Positions 32,687-41,524 are shown, counted from the stretch's first letter. The stretch is DNA of 41,524 nt from Hyphomicrobiales bacterium (GCA_017640685.1 JAEPQF010000014.1:1-41524); one strand, 5' to 3'. Numbers and translations are program-made. The notes: a model not told the origin generated them from the sequence alone.

Positions 32687-35600
32687 TTAGTTTTGTATGG
32701 TCATTGCTCGCTTTTTTAATGAGACATGATCTAACTTACCGGTCCCGAGCACAGGGATAGTTTCATTGGGATGAACCGTTTTGGGAACAGCAAGTTCGGT
32801 TAACCCATCTTCTTTGGCTTTTGCTATAAGATCGCTGCGGTCAAGTTCATTACGATCTGTCAGGAGGATGATTTGCTCACCTTTTTTAGGGCAAGGTAAT
32901 GCGACAACACCGTGCATATTATCTGGCCAGTGTTTTGAGAGGAATTGTTCTATCATGGTCAGTGATACCATTTCACCAGCGATTTTTGCAAAACGTTTGG
33001 CGCGCCCTTTAATAGAGATGTAGCCTTCTTCATCTAGCTCGACAATGTCGCCTGTGTCATACCATCCGTTTTCTGGTGCTTGGATGACGCCTGGATTATC
33101 ATGGAACATATAACCTTTCATAATGTTAGGTCCAGAGACAAGGAGGCGTCCTCCCTCTTCAATGCCAGGGATGGATTCTATTTTATATTTTACACCTGGC
33201 ATGAAGCGGCCAACTGTTCCCGGTTTACATTCCATGGCCGTGTTGAAGGAAAGTACAGGCGAAGTTTCCGTTGCGCCATAGCCTTCGAAAATTCTTATGC
33301 CGAATTTATCTGACCAGAGGTTTCTTGTCTCAGCAGAGAGTTTTTCAGCACCTGCAAAGACATATCTAATGGAATAGAAATCATAAGGATGTGCTTTGCC
33401 TGCATAACCTTTTAAGAATGTGTCTGTACCAAACATGATGGTGGCATTTGTATCGTAGATCATTTCAGGCACGATGCGGTAATGCAGTGGCGAAGGGTAG
33501 AGGAATGTTTTTACGCCAGAGAGAAGTGGAAGCAAGGTGCCGTCCGAAAGACCAAAGGCATGAAAAATTGGCAATGCATTAAAGACAGTGTCTGATGGGC
33601 TGAAGTCTACCTTAGCGCTGATTTGGTGAATGTTAGAGAGCAAATTTTTATGACTTAAGGCAACGCCTTTTGGCGTTCCTTCAGAGCCGGAGGTAAAGAG
33701 GATGGCTGCGGTATCCTCAGGGGAACTATTATATTTCTTTGGGTTATAGATTTGCGAGATCAATTTGGTTTTTAAGAGACCTAAGAATTTATCCGTTGTT
33801 GAGACATTGTCTTTGATGTCTTCAAGATAAATAATCTTCGCGATTTTATTTAGCTCAATTTCAGCGTGCTCAAGGCGACCTAGTTCAATGAAACGTCTTG
33901 AGGTGATAATGGTTTTAATGGCGGCCGTTTGAGTGGCAGCAACCATACTTGTTGGACCAGCTGAGAAGTTAAGCATTGCTGGGACGCGACCAATTGATTG
34001 AAGCCCCATGAAGGTCGCGACTGTGCCATTTGTATTTGGCAGGAGAACGCCTACGGCTTCACCAGGTTTTGAAAATTTTTCAAACTTTTTCCCTAAGATG
34101 AGGCTACCTAGAATGAGGCGTTTATAACTCATGGGGTTGCGTTCAACATCTTCTAAGATCGGGAGAGATTTGCCATGAATTTTTGCGGCATCGATTAGCC
34201 CTTGGAAAAGGGTGCGATCTGTATCGCTTGTCTCAAACACCATATTCGTCATAACATCATGAAGGTCACGGCCAATTTTTGCTCTTTTTTGACGACCGGT
34301 TAGATTTTCAGGTGCCTCAATTTTTTGAGGAGGCAAGATTGTAATTGTGATTTTCGGGAAGAGCTTTAAACGCATTTTTCCTTTAAGTCTTGAGAAGAGA
34401 CTATATTGAGCGCCGTCAATTCTAATAGGTAGTATTTCAGCGCCAGCATTTGCTGCGATCATGCCAGGGCCTTCATAAACTTTCATCAAAGCGCCGGTGA
34501 TGGTAATGCGCCCTTCAGGGAAGATAACGCATTTTTTCCCGTTGGCGACTTCTTTGATTAAACCTTTCAATGCCATAGGGCTTGTTGGATCAAGAGGGAA
34601 AAGATCGAATAAGGCAAAAGCAGGTTTCACCCACCATTTCTCAGCGATATGAGTATTAATGCCGAAAAGCGGTGTATCGGGTAAAAAACTTCCTAAAATA
34701 GGTGCGTCTAGAAATGAGGTGTGGTTTGCAATGATAACGGCTTTGTCACCGATTTTTTCGTAATTTTCCATGCCCTTTACTTCGACGCGATAAAGTGTGC
34801 GGAAGATGAAACGGCCGATGGATTTTACAAGCTCTTGTGGTAGCAATTTGCAGATGTAAAGTGCCACAAAGGCGTTCATAATGGCAACAGTTGTGAATAT
34901 GGTTAGTACGCCATAGCCGCTTTTGATGATGATAACAGCTAATAAGGAGGCACTTACCATAAAGGCAGCGTTGATGATATTATTGCCAGCAATTGTGCGC
35001 GATAATTCTTTTGGCTCACTATAGTGTTGAACCATGGCAAAGAGGGGGACAGCATAAATGCCGCCAAAGGCTGCAATCACTAAAAGTGAGATGATCACGA
35101 AAGTAGAACCACTAAGTTCAAAAAATTGAGGGATGTTATATAGTGTTTCATCTGTTGGTTTTTGAATGTTGAGTGATGCAGTAAATGCGACCAATGCTAG
35201 ACTAAAGATAGTGATGGCAATAGCAGCTAGAGGCACATATTTCGGTGTGATTTTTCCTTTCAAAATTTTGTTGCACATTAGTGAGCCGACCATAATTCCA
35301 ACAGTGAACGTACCGATGAATAGATTGGTTACATTTTCATTTGCGAAAAAAGTTTCTTTTGCGAAGGTTGGAAATTGTGTGAGAAAAATAGTCCCCACAA
35401 ACCAGAACCAAGAAATGCCTAAAACAGATAAAAAGACAGTTCTATCTTTACTGGCCATTTTCATAATATTGACAGTTTCAGCGAGAAAATTTGGGTTGAT
35501 TTTCAAGTCTGGTGAGGGGGCTTCAGCTTTTGGGATGTAGAGACTTGCGATAAAGCCAGCAATCGAAAGCGAGAGAAGAGCAATTGAAACATAGGTTAAG

Positions 35601-36139
35601 CCATTATCCATTGTAATGAGAACACCGCCGAATAAGGTGCCAAGGAGAATGGAGAGAAAAGTACCAGTTTCAATGAGGCCATTACCACCGATGAGTTCAT
35701 CATCAGTTAGATGTTGGGGTAAGATGCCGTATTTTAAGGGCCCAAAAAAGGTTGATTGAGTGCCGAGCAGGAAAAGAATGGTGAGCCCAAACATGGCAGA
35801 TTCAAAATAGAAACTAGCAATGGCTAGAATCATAAGAATGATTTCGGCAAATTTGATTTTTCTTATGAGATTGGTTTTTTCATATTTGTCGGCAAGTTGG
35901 CCCGCTGTGGCTGAGAAAAGAAAAAAGGGAAGAATAAATATGGCAGCCGCTATGGTGATGAATAGAGGACCGTTTAAGCCTTGGGCTTCTGCCAATTTAT
36001 AGGTGACTAGGATAACAAGGGCGTTTTTGAAGCCATTGTCGTTAAAGGCGCCTAGGGCTTGTGTAATGAAGAGAGGCAGAAACCTTTTTGTTTTCAAAAG
36101 TTCAAACTGAGAATGGGCCACTTTATCTTTACTTTCCAT
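32687..36139 (-). CDS. LplT-PlsC-acyl-ACP synthetase fusion (Aas-type phospholipid remodelling protein)
   Basis: An 1150-residue three-domain protein. Residues about 1-430 form an MFS lysophospholipid transporter-like domain (LFITQALGAFNDNGFKNALV at the start). Residues about 450-640 form a PlsC-type acyltransferase, with the catalytic HX4D in IIANHTSFLDAP (near 471) and FPEGRITITG. Residues about 660-1150 form an AMP-dependent acyl-activating domain with ILFTSGSEGTPKGVALSH (near 816), GYGATETSPV and WYDTGDIVELDEEG. The logic is that lysophospholipid is moved into the inner leaflet and re-acylated by activated fatty acid. In E. coli, LplT and Aas are separate proteins; the fused form is known in alphaproteobacteria. 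All catalytic motifs are intact. Transcribed alone on the minus strand. Confidence 0.93.
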   Translation of the reverse strand: MESKDKVAHSQFELLKTKRFLPLFITQALGAFNDNGFKNALVILVTYKLAEAQGLNGPLFITIAAAIFILPFFLFSATAGQLADKYEKTNLIRKIKFAEIILMILAIASFYFESAMFGLTILFLLGTQSTFFGPLKYGILPQHLTDDELIGGNGLIETGTFLSILLGTLFGGVLITMDNGLTYVSIALLSLSIAGFIASLYIPKAEAPSPDLKINPNFLAETVNIMKMASKDRTVFLSVLGISWFWFVGTIFLTQFPTFAKETFFANENVTNLFIGTFTVGIMVGSLMCNKILKGKITPKYVPLAAIAITIFSLALVAFTASLNIQKPTDETLYNIPQFFELSGSTFVIISLLVIAAFGGIYAVPLFAMVQHYSEPKELSRTIAGNNIINAAFMVSASLLAVIIIKSGYGVLTIFTTVAIMNAFVALYICKLLPQELVKSIGRFIFRTLYRVEVKGMENYEKIGDKAVIIANHTSFLDAPILGSFLPDTPLFGINTHIAEKWWVKPAFALFDLFPLDPTSPMALKGLIKEVANGKKCVIFPEGRITITGALMKVYEGPGMIAANAGAEILPIRIDGAQYSLFSRLKGKMRLKLFPKITITILPPQKIEAPENLTGRQKRAKIGRDLHDVMTNMVFETSDTDRTLFQGLIDAAKIHGKSLPILEDVERNPMSYKRLILGSLILGKKFEKFSKPGEAVGVLLPNTNGTVATFMGLQSIGRVPAMLNFSAGPTSMVAATQTAAIKTIITSRRFIELGRLEHAEIELNKIAKIIYLEDIKDNVSTTDKFLGLLKTKLISQIYNPKKYNSSPEDTAAILFTSGSEGTPKGVALSHKNLLSNIHQISAKVDFSPSDTVFNALPIFHAFGLSDGTLLPLLSGVKTFLYPSPLHYRIVPEMIYDTNATIMFGTDTFLKGYAGKAHPYDFYSIRYVFAGAEKLSAETRNLWSDKFGIRIFEGYGATETSPVLSFNTAMECKPGTVGRFMPGVKYKIESIPGIEEGGRLLVSGPNIMKGYMFHDNPGVIQAPENGWYDTGDIVELDEEGYISIKGRAKRFAKIAGEMVSLTMIEQFLSKHWPDNMHGVVALPCPKKGEQIILLTDRNELDRSDLIAKAKEDGLTELAVPKTVHPNETIPVLGTGKLDHVSLKKRAMTIQN

Positions 36140-36356
36140 TGATGTTGCTCTGATCTGTCATGTTTTATCGTGTCTTTACTGAATATTGTTTAAAATAACA
36201 GCATTTTTGGGATATAAACTGAACAATGTTTAATTTCAAGAGTAGAGACGATATTATTTTAATAGTTTTGAATTTTTTGGATGAGTTAAGGTTAATAGAT
36301 ATGCAATGAGAATTGATGAAATTAACCGATAGATTGAGGAGCGTGGTTTTGTCACT

Positions 36357-36380
36357 TGTCAGCTGAGATATGAGCTGACA
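36357..36380. promoter_or_regulatory. Perfect inverted repeat just upstream of ilvA
   Basis: TGTCAGCT, an 8-base spacer GAGATATG, then AGCTGACA. It ends 10 bases before the ilvA ATG, where it would lie in the leader and could be an operator or leader hairpin overlapping the translation start region. The arms are perfect. Confidence 0.5.
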
Positions 36381-36390
36381 TATATGAAAT

Positions 36391-37656
36391 ATGTCTAAAA
36401 ACCAAAAATCACAATTTATCGAAAATGTTGAGCTTGCCGCTAAACTGCATAAATCGGTTATTGCGCCAACGCCTTTGCAGCGTAATGCTTTTCTCTCTAA
36501 ACGCTATAGTGCTGATATTTATCTCAAGCGAGAAGATTTAACGCCAGTTCGAAGTTATAAAATTCGAGGTGCGTTTAATTTTTTCAGGAAAGCTATCTTG
36601 GAAAATGGCAAGAACCAACAATTTGTTTGCGCGTCGGCTGGTAACCATGCGCAAGGTTTTGCTTTTGCTTGTCAGCATTTTGGTGTGAAGGGCGTTATTT
36701 TCATGCCAGTGACAACGCCGCAGCAAAAACAAGAAAAAACAATGGTTTTTGGTGGTGAGCAAGTTGAGATTAAAATTTTTGGTGACTTTTTTGACCAATG
36801 TTACAAAGCGGCTATCTCTTATGCGACTGAGACAGGGGCAGTTATGGTGCCACCATTTGATCATGAAGATATCATTGAAGGGCAAGCTAGTGTGGGGTTA
36901 GAGATTGTTTCGCAAATTGATAAAGCTATTGATCTTCTTATATTGCCTGTTGGTGGCGGTGGATTGGCCGCTGGTGTAGCTGAAGTGATGAAGGTTTGTT
37001 CTCCCAAAACTGAGATGATTTTTGTTCAACCAGCTGGTGCACCAAGCTTTAAAGAAAGCCTTATACAAGGAGAGCGGGTTTTATTAGACCGTGTTGATAA
37101 TTTCGTTGATGGCGCTGCTGTTGGGCAAATGGGGCAATTAAATTTTGATCTGTTAAAAGACACTGACCCGAATTCAGTGATGCTTATTCCTGAAGATCAT
37201 TTATGTGAGACCATTATTGAGATGCTCAATGTTGAAGGGATTGTTTTAGAGCCAGCTGGAGCTTTAGAAGTTGATGCCCTTCGCTGGATACCTAAAGAGA
37301 AATTAAAGGGCAAGACAGTTGTTTGCATAGCTTCTGGTGGGAATTTTGATTTTGAGCGTTTGCCTGAAGTGAAAGAGCGGGCTTTGAAAGCTGCTGGTTT
37401 AAAAAAATATTATCTTATTCGTATGCCGCAGCGCCCGGGAGCATTGCGTGAGCTTTTAGATCTGCTTGGGCCAGATGATGATATTGCCCGTTTTGAGTAT
37501 TTGAAAAAATCAGCTCGAAATTTTGGTACTATTCTCATGGGTGTTGAGACAAAACAAGCAGAGAATTTTATCACTCTTGAAGGACAGCTTGATAAAACAG
37601 GCTATCATATTGAAGACATCACCAATGATGATGTGCTTTCGAGTTTTATTGTTTAG
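36391..37656 (+). CDS. ilvA: Threonine ammonia-lyase (threonine dehydratase) IlvA
   Basis: Deaminates threonine to 2-oxobutanoate in isoleucine synthesis. The PLP-binding Lys is in DLTPVRSYKIRGAFNF, the substrate-binding motif in CASAGNHAQGFAFAC, and the phosphate-binding glycine loop in LLILPVGGGGLAAGV. After about residue 330 comes a C-terminal ACT-like regulatory domain (YYLIRMPQRPGALRELLDLLG). At 421 residues this is the shorter biosynthetic form (one ACT-like module). No obvious ribosome binding site precedes the ATG, and an inverted repeat covers that area. The gene is followed by a palindromic-element cluster shared with the convergent protease gene. Confidence 0.95.
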   Translation: MSKNQKSQFIENVELAAKLHKSVIAPTPLQRNAFLSKRYSADIYLKREDLTPVRSYKIRGAFNFFRKAILENGKNQQFVCASAGNHAQGFAFACQHFGVKGVIFMPVTTPQQKQEKTMVFGGEQVEIKIFGDFFDQCYKAAISYATETGAVMVPPFDHEDIIEGQASVGLEIVSQIDKAIDLLILPVGGGGLAAGVAEVMKVCSPKTEMIFVQPAGAPSFKESLIQGERVLLDRVDNFVDGAAVGQMGQLNFDLLKDTDPNSVMLIPEDHLCETIIEMLNVEGIVLEPAGALEVDALRWIPKEKLKGKTVVCIASGGNFDFERLPEVKERALKAAGLKKYYLIRMPQRPGALRELLDLLGPDDDIARFEYLKKSARNFGTILMGVETKQAENFITLEGQLDKTGYHIEDITNDDVLSSFIV

Positions 37657-37669
37657 CGAGTTGTTCACC

Positions 37670-37845
37670 AGTTACCACTTTTTTTGACGTTCCTTTAGGT
37701 TACTCACCGGTAACCGTTACGCCAAGCACGCTTTTAATTGTTCTTCAGTTGCTGGTTTTTTTAGTTGTTCCTTTAGGTTACCCACCAGTAACCGTCACTA
37801 AAACCGTGCTCCTAATTGTGCTTCAGTTGCCCACCAACAACCGCA
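37670..37845. repeat. Palindromic element cluster 5 (ilvA/protease convergent gap)
   Basis: Three clear units. At 37698-37715: GGTTAC, TCACCG, GTAACC. At 37776-37793: GGTTAC, CCACCA, GTAACC, itself inside a larger structure where GGTTTT (37754-37759) pairs with AAAACC (37800-37805) and AGCACG (37725-37730) with CGTGCT (37805-37810). At 37818-37845: GTGC, TTCA, GTTG, loop, CAAC, CGCA. The last lies in the coding sequence of the protease. TTTA or TTCA precedes each inner stem on the plus strand, as in all other clusters. Confidence 0.85.
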
Positions 37846-39044
37846 TTATTCAATTTGTCGAGTAGTTCTTTTGTTGGTAGGCCGATGGGTGTTAGGTTCA
37901 TTTTTTTCTCAAAGGCATAGATGGCTCTTTTGGTTTGCTTACCAAACTGACCGTCGATCTTACCTCTGTAAAGTTTCAGGGATTTTAGGCGTTCTTGAAC
38001 TTGCTTAAATTGATGAATATTTGTTAGGAGAGTTTCTTTTTGAAATCTCTCTAGGCCTTTTAGGAAAATTTTTGGCTGGACGGCAATGTTTGTTTCTTTG
38101 CCTGTTTTTAGTTTTTTGCGGCTGATGATTTTTCCTGTGAACCGATTGCGCCTGATGCGGAAATGCTCATATTTTAATGAGCCTAGATTAATACCAACGA
38201 CTTTATAATCCGCGCCTTTTTTAACAATAATTGGAGAACCAGATGAGCCTTTGAATGCGTCGCATGTGTGAGGCAAGAGCACGGCTTCTCTTATCATTTT
38301 TCTGCGCTGTTTTTTCATGAAAAAGGTTTTGTTATTGCGCGAGCGAATGCGGCACTTTTTTGAGTAGAGCCGCTCTGACATGTCTTTGTCGCCATGGTAA
38401 CCAATCATGAAGACATCATTCTTCTTTGCGGCTTTTTGTATCTCTCTTATTTTGGAGTTGCTGAATTTAAGTGTTCGTCCTTTGCAGACAGAATGGATTA
38501 ATTTCGTGAAAGCCCAATCTTGTTTTTGTGAATTGAGATTTCGTGCTGCAGCATAATTTCCTGAATAGATAGAGAGGCCCGGCATTTTTTGATGGACATA
38601 TTCCGGATAAGAAATGCGAGGTTTGTATTTGTGATTAAGAGGTGATTTTGTAAGTGCAGGGAGGACAAACATTGTCTTTGCTAAATTGAGGCGTTTGCCA
38701 ACTGTGGGGTTTCGTACAATACAGTGAGCGTTAGTTGCAACTATATTTGGTGCCACACAAAAGGCGGTGCAACGCCATCCTCTTTTACCTGGTTGGCCGA
38801 TCACTCCAACACCAGCGCCGAGCTGGTGGAATTTTTCAGGTAAGCTGGTGCGGTTATCTTTTCCAAGAACCGCTATTTTTTTCACGTGGTCTTGAGATAA
38901 TCCGTTCGGTGTTTTGATAGAGATATTTGAGCTGAGGGATTTTGCGTGGGATGAATTTGAGGAGGAGTTAACTGTTAAAAGACCAAAAAATAAAAGAAAA
39001 AAGGCAAGGCTGATTTTGCTTGTCTTAGATGTTTTATTTTTCAT
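37812..39044 (-). CDS. Secreted trypsin-like serine protease with peptidoglycan-binding domain
   Basis: A 410-residue exported protease. Signal peptide: basic KNKTSKTSK then ISLAFFLLFFGLLTV, with cleavage likely near AKS. The chymotrypsin-fold catalytic triad is visible: His in VAPNIVATNAHCIV (about residue 104), Asp in QKQDWAFTKL (about 175) and Ser in CDAFKGSSGSPIIV (about 267). A C-terminal PG_binding_1-like domain follows (VQERLKSLKLYRGKIDGQFGKQTKRAIY). The last 11 residues (NAVVGGQLKHN) come from a palindromic element, and the stop is at the edge of that element, so the native C-terminus may have been replaced. GGAG lies 8 bases before the ATG. It probably acts in the periplasm or at the cell wall; substrate unknown. 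Confidence 0.88.
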   Translation of the reverse strand: MKNKTSKTSKISLAFFLLFFGLLTVNSSSNSSHAKSLSSNISIKTPNGLSQDHVKKIAVLGKDNRTSLPEKFHQLGAGVGVIGQPGKRGWRCTAFCVAPNIVATNAHCIVRNPTVGKRLNLAKTMFVLPALTKSPLNHKYKPRISYPEYVHQKMPGLSIYSGNYAAARNLNSQKQDWAFTKLIHSVCKGRTLKFSNSKIREIQKAAKKNDVFMIGYHGDKDMSERLYSKKCRIRSRNNKTFFMKKQRRKMIREAVLLPHTCDAFKGSSGSPIIVKKGADYKVVGINLGSLKYEHFRIRRNRFTGKIISRKKLKTGKETNIAVQPKIFLKGLERFQKETLLTNIHQFKQVQERLKSLKLYRGKIDGQFGKQTKRAIYAFEKKMNLTPIGLPTKELLDKLNNAVVGGQLKHN

Positions 39045-39142
39045 CTTATATCTCCAACTTATACAGATACATTCATTGAATTATACTATCATGAAAATAT
39101 TGAATTGCTCAGTTACAAATATCCTAAATTGTTAATCACAGG

Positions 39143-39742
39143 TTATTTCGGGCAATAACCTGTGAGAAAATTGTTTATAAGCTGATCGATCATTTCTTGA
39201 GGTGAAATGCCATCTGCCATGAAGAGTTTATCGGTAATTGCTAAAATGGTTATACCGTGAACACCGCTCCATAAAGCAAGGGAGGCTGCGTGAATTTCAG
39301 CTTTGTCTTTTTTCACATTTAGTGATTGGATTTCAGATTCAACCAAATCAAATAGTGTTTGAATGCGTTCTCCTAGATCTGGATTGATGTCACCGCCGCC
39401 AGCAACATGGTGCTCAAAAATCAAACTCCATAGGTGCGGGTTTTTTTGAGCGAAATCGTAATAAGCTCTGCCAAACTGAACCAGATTTTCTTTTTGATTG
39501 TTTTTGCTTTGGTGAACGCTGACTTCTTTAAATAGCGTTTCTAGAGTGCGGGCGTTGACCTGCATAATGAGGTCATCAAGATTTTTAAAAACCAGATAAA
39601 TGGTGCCAACGGTATAACCAATGGCGCTTGCAACTTTTCTGGCGCTTAGGGCTTGGAAACCCGCCTCAGCTACAATCTCTTCTGTAGCATTTAAGGCGAG
39701 TTCCTTTATTTCCTCTCGGCTATGATCACTTCGTCTTGCCAT
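39143..39742 (-). CDS. TetR/AcrR-family transcriptional regulator
   Basis: A 199-residue regulator. The N-terminal helix-turn-helix is typical: EEIKELALNATEEIVAEAGF, then QALSARKVASAIGYTVGTIYLVFKNLDDLI. The C-terminal ligand-binding domain (LWSLIFEHHV, LALWSGVHGITILAI) fits the TetR_C_33-like group, ligand unknown. It begins 3 bases after the leuC stop, so translation is probably coupled and it is expressed with leuC. Whether it controls leuC or a distant gene cannot be told. The sequence 39045-39142, between it and the protease gene, shows nothing of note. Confidence 0.9.
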   Translation of the reverse strand: MARRSDHSREEIKELALNATEEIVAEAGFQALSARKVASAIGYTVGTIYLVFKNLDDLIMQVNARTLETLFKEVSVHQSKNNQKENLVQFGRAYYDFAQKNPHLWSLIFEHHVAGGGDINPDLGERIQTLFDLVESEIQSLNVKKDKAEIHAASLALWSGVHGITILAITDKLFMADGISPQEMIDQLINNFLTGYCPK

Positions 39743-39745
39743 AAA

Positions 39746-41146
39746 TTAGTTAAAGTCTCTTACATCTACAAAATGGCCAGCAATCGCTGCTGCTGCGGCC
39801 ATGATTGGTGAGACAAGATGTGTGCGACCCTGACGGCCTTGGCGTCCTTCAAAGTTTCTGTTTGAAGTCGACGCACATCTCTCACCTGGTTCCAATTTAT
39901 CAGCATTCATAGCAAGGCACATTGAACAGCCTGGTTCACGCCAATCAAATCCTGCTTTTTTGAAGATTTGATCTAGCCCCTCGCTTTCAGCTTGTTCTTT
40001 CACTAAGCCTGAGCCAGGTACAATCATGGCGTTTACATTTTCATTTACGTTTTTGCCGTCAACCAGTTGGGCAACAGCACGTAAATCTTCAATGCGGCCA
40101 TTTGTGCAAGAGCCGATGAATACACGATCGAGTTTAATGTCTGTAATTTTTGTTCCAGCCGTCAAACCCATGTAATCTAACGCTCTGATCATGGCATCTT
40201 TTTGGCCAGGCTCTTCAACATCATCAGGGTTTGGTACATTACCTGTGATTGAGACCACGTTATCTGGGCTTGTGCCCCAGGTTACGATTGGAGGAAGATC
40301 TGAAGCGTTTAATGTGATTTCTTTATCAAATGTTGCGCCTTCTTCGGTATATAGAGTTTTCCAATAAGCTAGTGCCATGTCCCAGGCAGCGCCTTTTGGC
40401 GCACGTGGACGGCCTTGGATATATTCAAAAGTTGTTTCATCTGGGGCGATGAGACCAGCTCTTGCACCACCTTCAATCGACATATTACACACGGTCATGC
40501 GCCCTTCCATTGAAAGGTTACGAATGGCTTCACCGGCATATTCCATGACGTGACCTGTGCCGCCAGCTGTGCCAATTTCACCAATGATGGCAAGAATGAT
40601 GTCTTTTGCTGTCACGTGATCTGGTATTTCACCGTTCACAGTGATGCGCATATTTTTAGCTTTTTTCTGGATGAGTGTTTGGGTGGCTAGCACATGTTCA
40701 ACTTCAGATGTGCCGATGCCATGAGCAAGAGCGCCAAATGCACCGTGAGTTGAGGTGTGGCTGTCACCGCAAACGATTGTCATGCCTGGTAGTGTGAAGC
40801 CTTGTTCTGGACCTACAATGTGCACGATGCCTTGGCGTTTATCTGCCATGTCGTAAAAATCGATACCGAAATCTTTGGCATTTTGCTCTAAAGTTTCTAC
40901 TTGCAGTTTTGATTCAGGATCACTGATGCCTTGGGCGCGCCCCTCTGTTGGGACGTTATGATCTGGAACAGCTAATGTTTTTTCTGGAGCACGTACCCCG
41001 CGGTCTGACATGCGCAAACCTTCAAAAGCTTGAGGGCTTGTTACTTCATGAACAAGATGGCGATCAATATAGAGTAGAGATGTGCCGTCCTCGCTGGTTT
41101 CAACAACGTGATCGTCCCAAATTTTATCGTATAATGTCTTGCTCAT
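39746..41146 (-). CDS. leuC: 3-isopropylmalate dehydratase large subunit LeuC
   Basis: Isomerises 2-isopropylmalate to 3-isopropylmalate in leucine synthesis, together with LeuD (not in the window). Aconitase-family motifs: [34 protein letters not shown], the Fe-S ligand Cys in [14 protein letters not shown] and the two others in [11 protein letters not shown], and [21 protein letters not shown]. The ATG at 41146 is chosen because ATGGAG (41158-41153) provides its ribosome binding site 6 bases upstream. 466 residues, normal length. The TetR gene follows immediately. Confidence 0.95.
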   Translation of the reverse strand: MSKTLYDKIWDDHVVETSEDGTSLLYIDRHLVHEVTSPQAFEGLRMSDRGVRAPEKTLAVPDHNVPTEGRAQGISDPESKLQVETLEQNAKDFGIDFYDMADKRQGIVHIVGPEQGFTLPGMTIVCGDSHTSTHGAFGALAHGIGTSEVEHVLATQTLIQKKAKNMRITVNGEIPDHVTAKDIILAIIGEIGTAGGTGHVMEYAGEAIRNLSMEGRMTVCNMSIEGGARAGLIAPDETTFEYIQGRPRAPKGAAWDMALAYWKTLYTEEGATFDKEITLNASDLPPIVTWGTSPDNVVSITGNVPNPDDVEEPGQKDAMIRALDYMGLTAGTKITDIKLDRVFIGSCTNGRIEDLRAVAQLVDGKNVNENVNAMIVPGSGLVKEQAESEGLDQIFKKAGFDWREPGCSMCLAMNADKLEPGERCASTSNRNFEGRQGRQGRTHLVSPIMAAAAAIAGHFVDVRDFN

Positions 41147-41207
41147 TTTTGTCTCCATAAATGATAGCTATATTTTTTAATTTTTATAATCTTCGAATTA
41201 AGTAATT

Positions 41208-41524
41208 TTATTTTGTTCGTTTCATGATGAGCGTTGGTATTTCATCATGAGGGTCTTCGCTGCAGCTGCCTGGTCCTTGAATTTCAAAACCAAATTTTGA
41301 GTAAAATTTGATAGCGCTGGTGTTTTGTGGCTCAACAGTTAAAGAAATGCAAGTCTCTTTGCTTATAGAGGCGAAAATCTTTTCCATAAGGTCTGCACCT
41401 ATGCCTTTATTTTGATGCGAGGGATGAATGTACATCCGACTTAAAATCGCGTCTTTTTCCTGTTTGTTTAAAAAGCTGGTTGCGATGATTTCGCGTTGTT
41501 TTGTACAAACGAGGAATTGGCAGT
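41208..41524 (-). CDS. GNAT-family N-acetyltransferase (5' part cut by window edge)
   Basis: The reading frame is open to the right edge of the window (about 105 codons visible). The preserved part has the acetyl-CoA-binding motif A in MYIHPSHQNKGIGADLMEKI and motif B in VEPQNTSAIKFYSKFGFEIQ. Upstream of the internal ATG at 41435 the frame continues with protein-like sequence (CQFLVCTKQREIIATSFLN), so that ATG is not the true start. Substrate unknown. It ends 62 bases upstream of the leuC start. Confidence 0.85.
   Translation of the reverse strand, partial: CQFLVCTKQREIIATSFLNKQEKDAILSRMYIHPSHQNKGIGADLMEKIFASISKETCISLTVEPQNTSAIKFYSKFGFEIQGPGSCSEDPHDEIPTLIMKRTK

Noticed and set aside
37670-37845. 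CRISPR array
   Set aside because: The repeated units differ in stem sequence, are irregularly spaced and nested, have no constant-length spacers, and no cas gene is in the window.

Overview
This window is a chromosomal segment of a low-GC alphaproteobacterium, most likely Hyphomicrobiales-like. The indicators are a mitofilin/Mic60-like gene beside an alphaproteobacterial hemY, an aerobic (CobN/CobK/CobL) cobalamin set arranged much as in rhizobia, an OxyR with its redox cysteine pair, a Crp-type regulator paired with a class III adenylate cyclase, and AT-rich intergenic DNA. I saw no rRNA, tRNA, CRISPR, transposase or phage gene.

Layout. 230-3800: mic60-like gene and hemY. 4138-21607: cobalamin block. 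It has cobK-cobL (minus), cobB (plus), a DUF1636 gene (minus), cobC and cbiB (plus), cobN-cobO-cobQ (minus), an unrelated secreted-protein gene (plus), cobP/cobU-cobW (minus) and cobT-cobS (plus). Together these cover late corrin-ring methylation and reduction (CobK, CobL), a,c-amidation (CobB), cobalt insertion (CobN, perhaps helped by CobW), adenosylation (CobO), the remaining amidations (CobQ), aminopropanol arm attachment (CobC, CbiB) and nucleotide loop assembly (CobU, CobT, CobS). The early corrin-ring genes are not here, and I found no cobalamin riboswitch.

21875-27716: a stand-alone iron-type ABC substrate-binding protein, a ComJ-like small protein, murJ-trpS, and oxyR. 28047-32558: an unknown soluble protein, the Crp-type regulator with its membrane adenylate cyclase, a His/Tyr-rich secreted protein, and several very small candidate ORFs. 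32687-41524: a three-domain LplT-PlsC-acyl-ACP synthetase fusion, ilvA, a secreted trypsin-like protease with a peptidoglycan-binding domain, a TetR regulator directly behind leuC, and an acetyltransferase gene cut by the window edge.

The most striking feature is a family of short palindromic elements spread over the window in at least seven places. Each has a T-rich leader, an outer stem, a conserved unpaired TTCA/TTTA on the 5' side only, an inner stem, and a short loop, usually CCAC-like. The sequences of both stems differ between copies but pairing is kept (GATGC/GCATC, GGTTGC/GCAACC and GGTTAC/GTAACC inside; GTGC/GCAC, GCGC/GCGC, CCCC/GGGG and GCC/GGC outside). Several copies are nested, one unit inside the loop of another. 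Two lie in frame inside cobN and a third supplies the C-terminus and lies against the stop codon of the secreted protease. This resembles in style the Rickettsia palindromic elements known to occur inside genes, but the sequence is one I do not recognise.
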